Shown piece after piece: positions 1-5,189 of a stretch of DNA of 5,189 bases. Made by a program: the position numbers and the translations under genes. Numbering within the stretch: the stretch's first letter is position 1; every line of letters starts with the position of its first letter. Location of the stretch: the NCBI GenBank assembly GCA_020851885.1, contig JADZBW010000154.1, positions 1 to 5,189 on the forward strand, in the 5' to 3' direction. This DNA comes from Fimbriimonadaceae bacterium (GTDB lineage: Bacteria; Armatimonadota; Fimbriimonadia; Fimbriimonadales; Fimbriimonadaceae). The notes beneath the pieces were generated by a model. The model saw nothing but the letters and a program-made list of their open reading frames with translations, ran no database searches and was not told the origin of the DNA.

Positions 1-417
1 ATTGTTGAGCATGATCGTCGTGATCACTTCGTGCCCACCACGATAAGCTTTGATCCAGCCGGCCGGGAACGCCCAAAGAGCGCCAGCGATCATCCCAACG
101 AGCGTGACAAAGGCGATGCCAAGAACCCCCGGGACCTTGATCGCGATAAAGGCGCACGCACATGCGCCGACCGTCAATTGACCTTCGACTCCAATATTGA
201 AGAGCCCCGCGCGGAGGGCCAGAAATACCGCGACTCCGGCAAGGAGCAGCGGCGTAGTCTCTCTGAGCGTTCCTGAAATTGCAGCGGGCGAACCCAGACT
301 TCCTTTAAGGAGGTCTCTCATCGCACCAATGGGATCCGCGCCGGCAGCCAGGATTGCCACATAGATCAAGACCAGTCCCAAGATGGAGAGGATCGCGATA
401 CCGACGTTGCGCTTCAT
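1..417 (-). CDS. ABC transporter permease, nucleoside/simple-sugar type, N-terminal part (truncated by window edge)
   Basis: This is an inner-membrane permease of a BMP-type ABC importer (BPD_transp_2 family, like Bacillus YufP/NupP); it would form part of the channel for a nucleoside or similar solute. Only the first 139 residues are visible, against about 350 for full-length relatives, and the frame is open to position 1. A hydrophobic segment covers residues 5-27. The family hallmark GLFNIGVEGQ is at 71-80, followed by hydrophobic helices around 82-94 and 98-121. The loop with GGHEVITTIMLN (127-138) is the conserved cytoplasmic region of these permeases. The ATG at 417 shares ATGA with the stop of the ATPase gene, and a G-rich stretch (GGTGGGGG) ends four bases before it, which supports this start and translational coupling. 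Family assignment is confident; the transported substrate is inferred from homology only. Confidence 0.9.
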   Translation of the reverse strand, partial: MKRNVGIAILSILGLVLIYVAILAAGADPIGAMRDLLKGSLGSPAAISGTLRETTPLLLAGVAVFLALRAGLFNIGVEGQLTVGACACAFIAIKVPGVLGIAFVTLVGMIAGALWAFPAGWIKAYRGGHEVITTIMLNN

Positions 418-1910
418 CCTGCCCCCACCATCAAGCAACCGATAGCATCTCGGTCCCGCTCGTCGCCGGGTTTCGGCTGGAAGAGTTCGCCTCGGTTCAT
501 GGCGACGATCCGATCGCAATGCTCTAGGAGTTCGTCGAGGTCGTAACTGACGACGAGTACGGCTGCGCCCTGCTCGCATGCGGACCGAAGTCCGTCGTAG
601 ACGTCTCTTGTGGCAGCCAGGTCCAAGCCCCTGGCAGGCTGAAACGCCAACACCAATCGAGGCTCGTTTTCCAGGGCTCTCGCCGCGACGAACCGCTGCT
701 GATTCCCGCCGCTCAAACTCGCCATAGGATTGGCAAGTCCACCGTGTTTGGTGTGAAATCTCTCGGCGATCGCCTCTGCTCTGGTGCGACGCCCAGGCAC
801 GTCGATCGCCCCAGATAGAGCAAATGGCGGGAGCCGTTGGAGTCCGAGGGCCGCATTCTCCGCCAGAGACCACTCTTCGACCACCCCCTCTTCATGCCGA
901 TCCTCCGGAATCAGCCGGCATCCACGCTCGATGCGTTTGCTCGTCGGCAATTCCGAGAGCTCTTCCCCGTCGAGCCTCATCGAACCATGCAGGACCTTCG
1001 CGGTGCCGATCAAAGCGTGGATCAACTCTCTCTGACCGCTCCCATCCACGCCAGCAATGCCTACCATTTCGCCTTGCCGCAGCGTTAGATTCGCCGATTT
1101 CACCGCCTCATTGCCACGGACTCCACGAACCGTCAGATCTTTGATCACGAGAGCGGAGTCCCCGAGCTTGGGAGCGTGAGGCGGCTGGTCCTCCATCTTT
1201 CTCCCCACGATCCACTCCGCAAGCTCCACGGGATTGGTCTCCGCCACTGCCCGTTCCGCGACTTTCTTTCCCCCGCGCAGAACCGTCACTTGCGCGCAGT
1301 GATCGAAAACCTCAGGCAGGCGATGGGTCACCAAGATCACGGTATTCCCTTCCTGCGTTAGAAGTTGCAGACTCTGAAAGAGCGCTTCGCCATCGGCCGG
1401 CGAGAGCATTGCGGTGGGTTCGTCCAAGATCATGATCCTCGACTCACGCCAAAGCAACTTGAGGATCTCCAGCTTTTGCGATCCGGCCGGACTCAACTCG
1501 GCGGCGTTGCGATCCCAATGGAATTCGAACCCCATCTTCTGGGCCAAGGATTCGGCTCGCCGCGCCGCTTCGGGCCGATTCAGCCAAGGGCCGCCCTCGG
1601 CGCCCAGGATCAGGTTCTCCAGGCAGGTGAGATCGGGAATGATCCCATAGTGCTGGCTCACCATCCCGATTCCAAGGCGAATCGCCTGGGCCGAACTATT
1701 CAGGACCACCGAGGAACCCTCGATCTTAATCTGACCGCGGTCGGGAACCAACGCGCCATACAGGGCGCGCATGAGGGTGGTCTTGCCAGCCCCGTTCTCA
1801 CCAACCAACGCGTGGATCGTGCCCGATTGAACTTGCAGATCGACCGAATCCAATGCCTGGACCAAGCCGAACTGCTTCGTTATGCCCGACATTTCGACGG
1901 CGATTGCCAA
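414..1910 (-). CDS. Two-domain ABC transporter ATPase, nucleoside/simple-sugar (BMP) type
   Basis: This cytoplasmic ATPase (498 residues, normal family length of about 500) powers the permease encoded next to it. Domain 1 has Walker A GENGAGKTT at 37-45, Q-loop Gln86, Walker B ending in ILDEP with Asp163 and Glu164, and H-loop His196; its signature is degenerate (LSPAGSQ, 139-145, with Ala at the usual glycine). Domain 2 has a degenerate Walker A (GVDGSGQR, 287-294, lacking Lys and Ser/Thr), a canonical signature LSGGNQQ (399-405), and AFQP in place of Walker B Asp and catalytic Glu. This asymmetry is typical of the family and implies one hydrolytic and one non-hydrolytic composite site. The start is TTG at 1910, two bases after the dehydrogenase TAA; the only nearby alternative is the in-frame ATG at 1892 (Met7), which lacks a Shine-Dalgarno sequence and would shorten the first strand. 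The stop overlaps the permease start. Relatives include Bacillus NupO/YufO; the substrate is not determined here. Confidence 0.93.
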   Translation of the reverse strand: MAIAVEMSGITKQFGLVQALDSVDLQVQSGTIHALVGENGAGKTTLMRALYGALVPDRGQIKIEGSSVVLNSSAQAIRLGIGMVSQHYGIIPDLTCLENLILGAEGGPWLNRPEAARRAESLAQKMGFEFHWDRNAAELSPAGSQKLEILKLLWRESRIMILDEPTAMLSPADGEALFQSLQLLTQEGNTVILVTHRLPEVFDHCAQVTVLRGGKKVAERAVAETNPVELAEWIVGRKMEDQPPHAPKLGDSALVIKDLTVRGVRGNEAVKSANLTLRQGEMVGIAGVDGSGQRELIHALIGTAKVLHGSMRLDGEELSELPTSKRIERGCRLIPEDRHEEGVVEEWSLAENAALGLQRLPPFALSGAIDVPGRRTRAEAIAERFHTKHGGLANPMASLSGGNQQRFVAARALENEPRLVLAFQPARGLDLAATRDVYDGLRSACEQGAAVLVVSYDLDELLEHCDRIVAMNRGELFQPKPGDERDRDAIGCLMVGAG

Positions 1911-1912
1911 TT

Positions 1913-2785
1913 TTAGGCGCCCATCCTCAACATGATTTCATAGAGGGCCGCCGTCGTCCATTCGCCGTGCCCTTCGTCCTCCAACAAGGACAGCAACTGA
2001 TCGACCAATTGCGTGCCGGGAAGCGCGGCATCGATCGACTCGGCGGCGGCCAGGCAGTAGCCGAAATCCTTTCGTTGGTTCTTGACGCTAAATCCCGGAC
2101 TCCAATCTTGGGCAAGGATCTTGGGACCGTAATTTTCGAACGCCCAACTGCCGCCCGCGCCTCCTCCGACGAGCTCACGGACTTGGGCAATATCGAGACC
2201 TGCTTTCTTGGCAAAGCTCAGCGCTTCGCATAGGGCCAGCAACGCCCCGCCGACGGCGATCTGATTGGCCATCTTCGCCATTTGACCCGCTCCGTGCCCG
2301 CCAACCCGCTCGATCTTCTTCGCATAACATGCGATCGACGGCCGCGCTTCCTCGATATCGGATGCGTGGCCGCCGCAGAAGACCGTCAGCTGTCCACGTT
2401 CCGCCCCCAAGCTGCCGCCTGTAACCGGGGCATCGACGAATCGGAAGGCCTTGGAGGCAAGCTCATCGGCAATCTGCTTTGCGCCTTGAGGAGCAATCGT
2501 GGAATGATCGACGAACAAGGTATTCGGAGCCGCCGCCGAAGTCAACGCCGCCAAGCAATCTCGGACGTCCTCGGTACGGTTGACGCACAGAAAGATCGTG
2601 GAGCAGCGTGTTCCAAGTTCTTCCAAGTTCGCGGCAACTTCGCAACCACGTCCTTTCAACGGCTCAGACTTGGAGGTCGTTCGATTCCAGACAACGACCT
2701 CGCGGCCCGATTTCAGCAGATGTCCCGCCATCGGTCCGCCCATCACGCCCAGCCCTACAAAACCCAATGATCCCTGATCCGACAT
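1913..2785 (-). CDS. NAD(P)-dependent beta-hydroxyacid dehydrogenase (3-hydroxyisobutyrate dehydrogenase / tartronate-semialdehyde reductase family)
   Basis: This soluble oxidoreductase interconverts a beta-hydroxyacid and its semialdehyde using NAD(P); the exact substrate cannot be read from the sequence. Of 290 residues, 7-37 form the first Rossmann strand-turn-helix with FVGLGVMG (9-16), followed by NR at 34-35. The substrate-binding motif DAPVTGG is at 118-124. The catalytic segment has Gly167, Lys171 and Asn174 in the usual GxxxKxxN arrangement. The all-helical C-terminal domain includes FSVKNQRKD (232-240), which lines the active site. The frame extends 28 codons upstream to a TTG at 2869, but that stretch has no family similarity, so the ATG at 2785 is preferred and gives standard length. 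A GGAG lies immediately against this ATG, so the ribosome site is poor. It is first in a run with the ABC ATPase (2-base gap) and permease, suggesting its substrate is linked to what the importer brings in; that link is inference. Confidence 0.9.
   Translation of the reverse strand: MSDQGSLGFVGLGVMGGPMAGHLLKSGREVVVWNRTTSKSEPLKGRGCEVAANLEELGTRCSTIFLCVNRTEDVRDCLAALTSAAAPNTLFVDHSTIAPQGAKQIADELASKAFRFVDAPVTGGSLGAERGQLTVFCGGHASDIEEARPSIACYAKKIERVGGHGAGQMAKMANQIAVGGALLALCEALSFAKKAGLDIAQVRELVGGGAGGSWAFENYGPKILAQDWSPGFSVKNQRKDFGYCLAAAESIDAALPGTQLVDQLLSLLEDEGHGEWTTAALYEIMLRMGA
2611..2630. repeat. Perfect 10-base tandem duplication inside the dehydrogenase gene
   Basis: TTCCAAGTTC occurs twice back to back. 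On the coding strand it encodes the segment NLEELG (residues 53-58) read in two different frames, because ten is not a multiple of three. The protein keeps normal family spacing here, so a recent frameshifting duplication is unlikely and chance is the simplest explanation. Confidence 0.6.
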
Positions 2786-2871
2786 CTCCGGCAGGGTACC
2801 CGCGAGAATGGGTAGGAGTCCTCCGCCACCGGTAGGCGCGGGATGTGTGGCCGTTGGGCAAGGCAACAACG

Positions 2872-2899
2872 GTTATCGATGCACAATTACACGCTTCAA
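2872..2899 (-). promoter_or_regulatory. Possible sigma70-type promoter for the dehydrogenase-ABC operon
   Basis: On the minus strand TTGAAG (2899-2894) and GATAAC (2877-2872) are separated by 16 bases; each matches four of six consensus positions. Transcription would begin near 2865, leaving a leader of about 80 bases before the ATG at 2785. The -35 element lies inside the 11-base palindrome CGCTTCAAGCG (2892-2902), which could be an operator. This rests on motif matching by eye in an AT-rich spacer, so it is weak. Confidence 0.22.
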
Positions 2900-3076
2900 G
2901 CGCAAAAACGAGCTTCTACTGCAACTGGATTTCGTGAAGTTCCCCATTGGGCAGAAATTCTCGAAAAAAAGTGCTTGGCTAATTGCAGAATTTGATGTAC
3001 GTTTAATTCGCCTCTCCTTGAGGTTTGGGGATTTCGAAAGAGCCTTCAAGCTCCTAGAGTCATTTGTATTTGCCAT
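2873..3076 (-). CDS. Doubtful small basic protein, unrecognised
   Basis: This is a 67-codon reading frame beginning MANTNDSRSLKALSK and ending LKRVIVHR. I do not recognise it. In its favour, a strong Shine-Dalgarno match GGGGAGG (3087-3081) stands four bases before the ATG at 3076. Against it, the product is a Ser/Lys/Arg-rich chain without signal peptide, membrane helix or motif, its codons (AGG, AAT, TTG, CGA) differ from the neighbouring genes, and its stop overlaps the candidate -10 box of the next operon. The Shine-Dalgarno G residues could pair with the CCCCC at 3103-3099 on the same strand, so if translated it might be controlled by RNA folding. Non-coding spacer is the more likely reading. 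Confidence 0.18.
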   Translation of the reverse strand: MANTNDSRSLKALSKSPNLKERRIKRTSNSAISQALFFENFCPMGNFTKSSCSRSSFLRLKRVIVHR

Positions 3077-3287
3077 GTGGCCTCCCCGGCGGTTTGGCGG
3101 GGGTGCCGGAATTTTATTGAAATCATTAGCCAACACAGAGGTTGCCGGTTCGCAAGAATCTGCAGCCTTTTGTGTTTTTGGCGGGTTCCACCCTCGGTCG
3201 TAACCCGAACATTGCCGTTATCGACCAGGTGCTCCCACGGCGGTCCAAACAAAATCGATCGCCCAGCGTGCCTCTTTCACGGCAATT

Positions 3288-4661
3288 TCAGGACAGCCCT
3301 TCATCGATACGGATCTTGGCGCCCTGAGCATGGGCATGAAATCCCTCCATCGCTCCAAAGACCTCGATCGTCTCCGCAATCGCGCCAAACTCCGCCTCCG
3401 ACATCTGAACTAGACTCTGAATCTTCACGAAGTCCAAGACGCTCACCGGAGAGGCAAACCGAGCGGCGGTGGCGGTCGGCAGAGTATGGGAGGGCCCCGC
3501 GGCATAGTCTCCCGCGCTTTCAGGAGTCCACTCGCCGATCATAATGCACCCGGCGTTTCGGATCTGCCCTAGCCAAGCATCCGGATACTCCACCGCAAGG
3601 CTCAAGTGTTCGGGGGCGATTAAGTCAACCAGCTCACAGGCCTCATGGCGATCGCGGGCTACAAAGACCGCACCAAGGGCGGCCATCGCTTCTCTCATCG
3701 TCGCCTCCCTCGACGCACCGGTCAATTGAAGCTCGATCTCCTCCATCACTCGACGAGCGGCATGCTGCGAAGTACTGACGAGATAGCCCGAATTGTCGGA
3801 GGCATGTTCGATTTGGGTCAGAAAGTCGGCAGCGGCAAAGCGTGGATTGGAGGAATCGTCGATTAGGACACAGACCTCGCTGGGCCCAGCATAGCCGTCA
3901 AGGCCAACGCTTCCCCAAAGCTGACGCTTCGCCTCATTGACATACCGATTCCCGGGCCCTACCACCTTGTCGACACGGCTCAGGGTCTCCGTCCCCAAAG
4001 CCATGCCGGCGATCGCCGCCGCGCCGCCTACCTTCAGGATCTTGGCCACGCCGCAATATCGGGCGGCATAGAGAACGCTGGGCGCCAGCGTTCCATCCTT
4101 TCGTGCGGGGGTTGAGACCGCCACATGATTGACTCCTGCCACCTGGGCAGGCACGACGTTCATGACGACCGAACTTGGATAGGTCGCGTTCCCACCGGGA
4201 ACGTACACTCCAACGCGAGCGAGGGGACTCATTCGCTGTCCCAGCCGACTGCCTTCTGGGGCCATATTCCAAGTCCAACGATGGTTCGACACGTGATGCC
4301 TTGGCTGCCCCTCCCGTCGTCGCTCATCGCTGGACTGGAATTCCTCTTCCATCCATCCGGCTACCATCGCCGCCAATTGGCGCTCGTGAAAGGACTTAAC
4401 CCGCTCGATAGCATGGTCGATCGCAAAACTCTGCTCGACCGGCGGCATCGCCTCATCGATCTCCTGGGCCGTTGCATAAAGGCTGGTGAGAGTTGGCGCA
4501 TCAAACTGTCGGGCGCTTTCTAACAGGGCCAGATCGCCACGCTTGCGAACGTCGGCAATCATCCGCGCGACCACGGTTGAGACTTCCTCTTCGTAGCGAA
4601 TACCGCGTGAAGCCAGATAGGGTCGCGGATCCTCTTCCTCACAAAGGAAGACGCGCATCAT
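3288..4661 (-). CDS. hisD: Histidinol dehydrogenase
   Basis: HisD (EC 1.1.1.23) catalyses the last two steps of histidine biosynthesis, oxidising L-histidinol through histidinal to L-histidine with two NAD+ and a zinc ion, in the cytoplasm. The family signatures are all present: VGVYVPGG (150-157), DKVVGPGNRYVNEAK (231-245), the zinc-site Gln283 and His286 in TQIEH, the catalytic pair Glu351-His352 in APEHLSL, Asp385 in AGDYAAGPSHTLPT, and C-terminal zinc ligand His444 in AHAQGAKIRI. These match Gln259, His262, Glu326, His327, Asp360 and His419 of the E. coli enzyme. At 457 residues it is some 25 longer than usual because about 30 extra residues lie near 96-131. The start overlaps the gltX stop as TGATG. 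Two ATGs follow each other; GGGAG (4669-4665) is 3 bases from the first and 6 from the second, so the second (4658) may be the one used. No other his gene is adjacent. Confidence 0.97.
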   Translation of the reverse strand: MMRVFLCEEEDPRPYLASRGIRYEEEVSTVVARMIADVRKRGDLALLESARQFDAPTLTSLYATAQEIDEAMPPVEQSFAIDHAIERVKSFHERQLAAMVAGWMEEEFQSSDERRREGQPRHHVSNHRWTWNMAPEGSRLGQRMSPLARVGVYVPGGNATYPSSVVMNVVPAQVAGVNHVAVSTPARKDGTLAPSVLYAARYCGVAKILKVGGAAAIAGMALGTETLSRVDKVVGPGNRYVNEAKRQLWGSVGLDGYAGPSEVCVLIDDSSNPRFAAADFLTQIEHASDNSGYLVSTSQHAARRVMEEIELQLTGASREATMREAMAALGAVFVARDRHEACELVDLIAPEHLSLAVEYPDAWLGQIRNAGCIMIGEWTPESAGDYAAGPSHTLPTATAARFASPVSVLDFVKIQSLVQMSEAEFGAIAETIEVFGAMEGFHAHAQGAKIRIDEGLS

Positions 4662-5189
4662 CAGCTCCCGATCATTCCCTTGGCTCGCTGCAATCGATTT
4701 ACCATCCGCTCGACGCCGAGCACGCTCATCAACTCAAAGAGCCCGGGACCAACCGTCTTGCCGGTCAAGGCAACCCGGGTCGGATGGACGATCGGCCCGA
4801 TCTTCTCAAATCCGTGTTTCTCGGCGAACTCTTTGACCATTGATTCGCACCACTCGACGGACGAGGAACCCGTATTCGGCTCCCGCAAGGAACTCAAACG
4901 TCCCAATAGGAAATCAAACAAGGCGCGCACATGTTCCTGGCCAAACCACTTGTCAACTGCCTTCTGATCGAATGTGACCTCATCGACGAGAAAGAACTCG
5001 CAAGCTTCGCCAAAATCGGCAAGGGTCTGCACGCGCTCTTGCTCGAGCTTGACGCAGGCTAACACATAATCCCGGTTCACGGCGGCCGCTTCCTGTAAGC
5101 GCTTCAACTTCGCCCAAACATCCGCGCCGATTACCGGGGCCTTATTCGGCATCGGGTTTTCTTCGACGTAATTCATCCAATACTCACGG
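4661..5189 (-). CDS. gltX: Glutamyl-tRNA synthetase, C-terminal part (truncated by window edge)
   Basis: GltX attaches glutamate to tRNA(Glu) (or also tRNA(Gln) in many bacteria) in the cytoplasm. Only the C-terminal 175 residues are visible; the frame stays open to the window edge with REYW preceding the internal Met at 5176, so that Met is not the start and the catalytic Rossmann domain with HIGH and KMSKS lies outside. The segment is the helical anticodon-binding domain: ERVQTLADFGEACEFFL (about residues 51-67 of the visible part) matches the region usually written as R-x-KTLxE, and HPTRVALTGKTVGPGLFELM (135-154) is the highly conserved block near the GltX C-terminus. The stop TGA shares its A with the hisD start. 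I cannot tell a canonical GltX from a GlnRS-like paralogue (GltX2) without the N-terminal part. Confidence 0.9.
   Translation of the reverse strand, partial: REYWMNYVEENPMPNKAPVIGADVWAKLKRLQEAAAVNRDYVLACVKLEQERVQTLADFGEACEFFLVDEVTFDQKAVDKWFGQEHVRALFDFLLGRLSSLREPNTGSSSVEWCESMVKEFAEKHGFEKIGPIVHPTRVALTGKTVGPGLFELMSVLGVERMVNRLQRAKGMIGS
4665..4669 (-). promoter_or_regulatory. Ribosome binding site of hisD inside the gltX end
   Basis: GGGAG on the minus strand lies within the last gltX codons, 3 bases before the first hisD ATG (4661) and 6 before the second (4658). Its spacing favours the second ATG. Together with the TGATG junction it suggests that hisD is translated by ribosomes finishing gltX. 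Confidence 0.5.

Larger units (their letters stand above)
2786..3287. other. Intergenic region of about 500 bases between hisD and the dehydrogenase operon
   Basis: No convincing gene is present. The half nearest the dehydrogenase (about 2873-3070) is more AT-rich than the flanking genes. Inverted repeats seen: CGGGTT/AACCCG at 3182-3187 and 3202-3207; CCGGC/GCCGG at 3086-3090 and 3105-3109; AATTCGCC/GGCTAATT (one mismatch) at 3005-3012 and 2977-2984, followed on the minus strand by seven T residues at 2970-2964 after a six-base gap; CGCTT/AAGCG around 2897; and TACCC/GGGTA at 2797-2801 and 2810-2814. None is a textbook intrinsic terminator for hisD. No tRNA or riboswitch was recognised. The region should contain the end of the gltX-hisD transcript and the promoter of the dehydrogenase-ABC operon. 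Confidence 0.8.

Noticed and set aside
1365..1916. Plus-strand open frame of 183 codons
   Set aside because: It lies wholly antisense to the well-supported ABC ATPase, has no recognisable motif, and is the kind of long shadow frame GC-rich genes produce.
2282..2770. Plus-strand open frame of 162 codons
   Set aside because: It is antisense to the dehydrogenase gene, which has clear family motifs; the translated product resembles nothing.
2786..2869. N-terminal extension of the dehydrogenase to a TTG at 2869
   Set aside because: The added 28 residues are Pro/Gly-rich without family similarity, and the ATG at 2785 puts the Rossmann strand at the usual position.
3140..3165. GGTTCGCAAGAATC resembling a tRNA T-arm
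   Set aside because: No matching T-stem, acceptor stem or anticodon arm could be laid out around it.
3182..3207. CGGGTT/AACCCG inverted repeat as a terminator of hisD
   Set aside because: There is no T run after the stem on either strand and the loop is 14 bases; it may fold but does not look like an intrinsic terminator.
3046..3252. Minus-strand frame of 68 codons starting with TTG in the intergenic gap
   Set aside because: No ribosome-binding match of note, no motif, and it overlaps the inverted repeats; it reads as non-coding.
4125..4523. Plus-strand open frame of 132 codons
   Set aside because: It is antisense to hisD, covering the conserved VYVPGG region on the other strand; no independent support.

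Overview
The window reads as an ordinary piece of bacterial chromosome with moderately high GC genes. Every well-supported gene lies on the minus strand, so transcription runs from high to low coordinates. Nothing here fixes the taxon: there is no rRNA, tRNA or lineage marker. No transposase, integrase, CRISPR array, phage gene or toxin/defence gene was seen.

Layout in the direction of transcription. (1) 5189-4661: C-terminal end of a glutamyl-tRNA synthetase (gltX), cut by the window edge. (2) 4661-3288: complete histidinol dehydrogenase (hisD), overlapping gltX by one base (TGATG). It keeps all catalytic and zinc-binding residues but carries an extra stretch of roughly 30 residues near its N-terminal third. 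(3) 3287-2786: a non-genic gap of about 500 bases, visibly more AT-rich in its downstream half. It holds several inverted repeats, one doubtful 67-codon ORF behind a strong Shine-Dalgarno match, and a weak candidate promoter for the next block. (4) 2785-1913: an NAD(P)-dependent beta-hydroxyacid dehydrogenase. (5) 1910-414: a tandem two-domain ABC ATPase of the BMP-associated (nucleoside/simple-sugar) importer type, starting with TTG two bases after the dehydrogenase stop. (6) 417-1: the N-terminal 139 residues of the partner membrane permease, overlapping the ATPase by four bases (ATGA) and running off the window.

The genes form two units. gltX-hisD is a translationally coupled housekeeping pair (tRNA charging plus the last histidine-biosynthesis enzyme). 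The dehydrogenase-ATPase-permease run looks like one operon for uptake of a small organic substrate such as a nucleoside, with the dehydrogenase possibly acting on a related metabolite. The substrate-binding lipoprotein of such importers is not encoded upstream of the ATPase in this window. A second permease gene is expected beyond position 1.

I found no strong evidence of an undescribed system. The points most worth a second look are the hisD insertion, the dehydrogenase/ABC coupling without a binding protein, and the structured intergenic gap.
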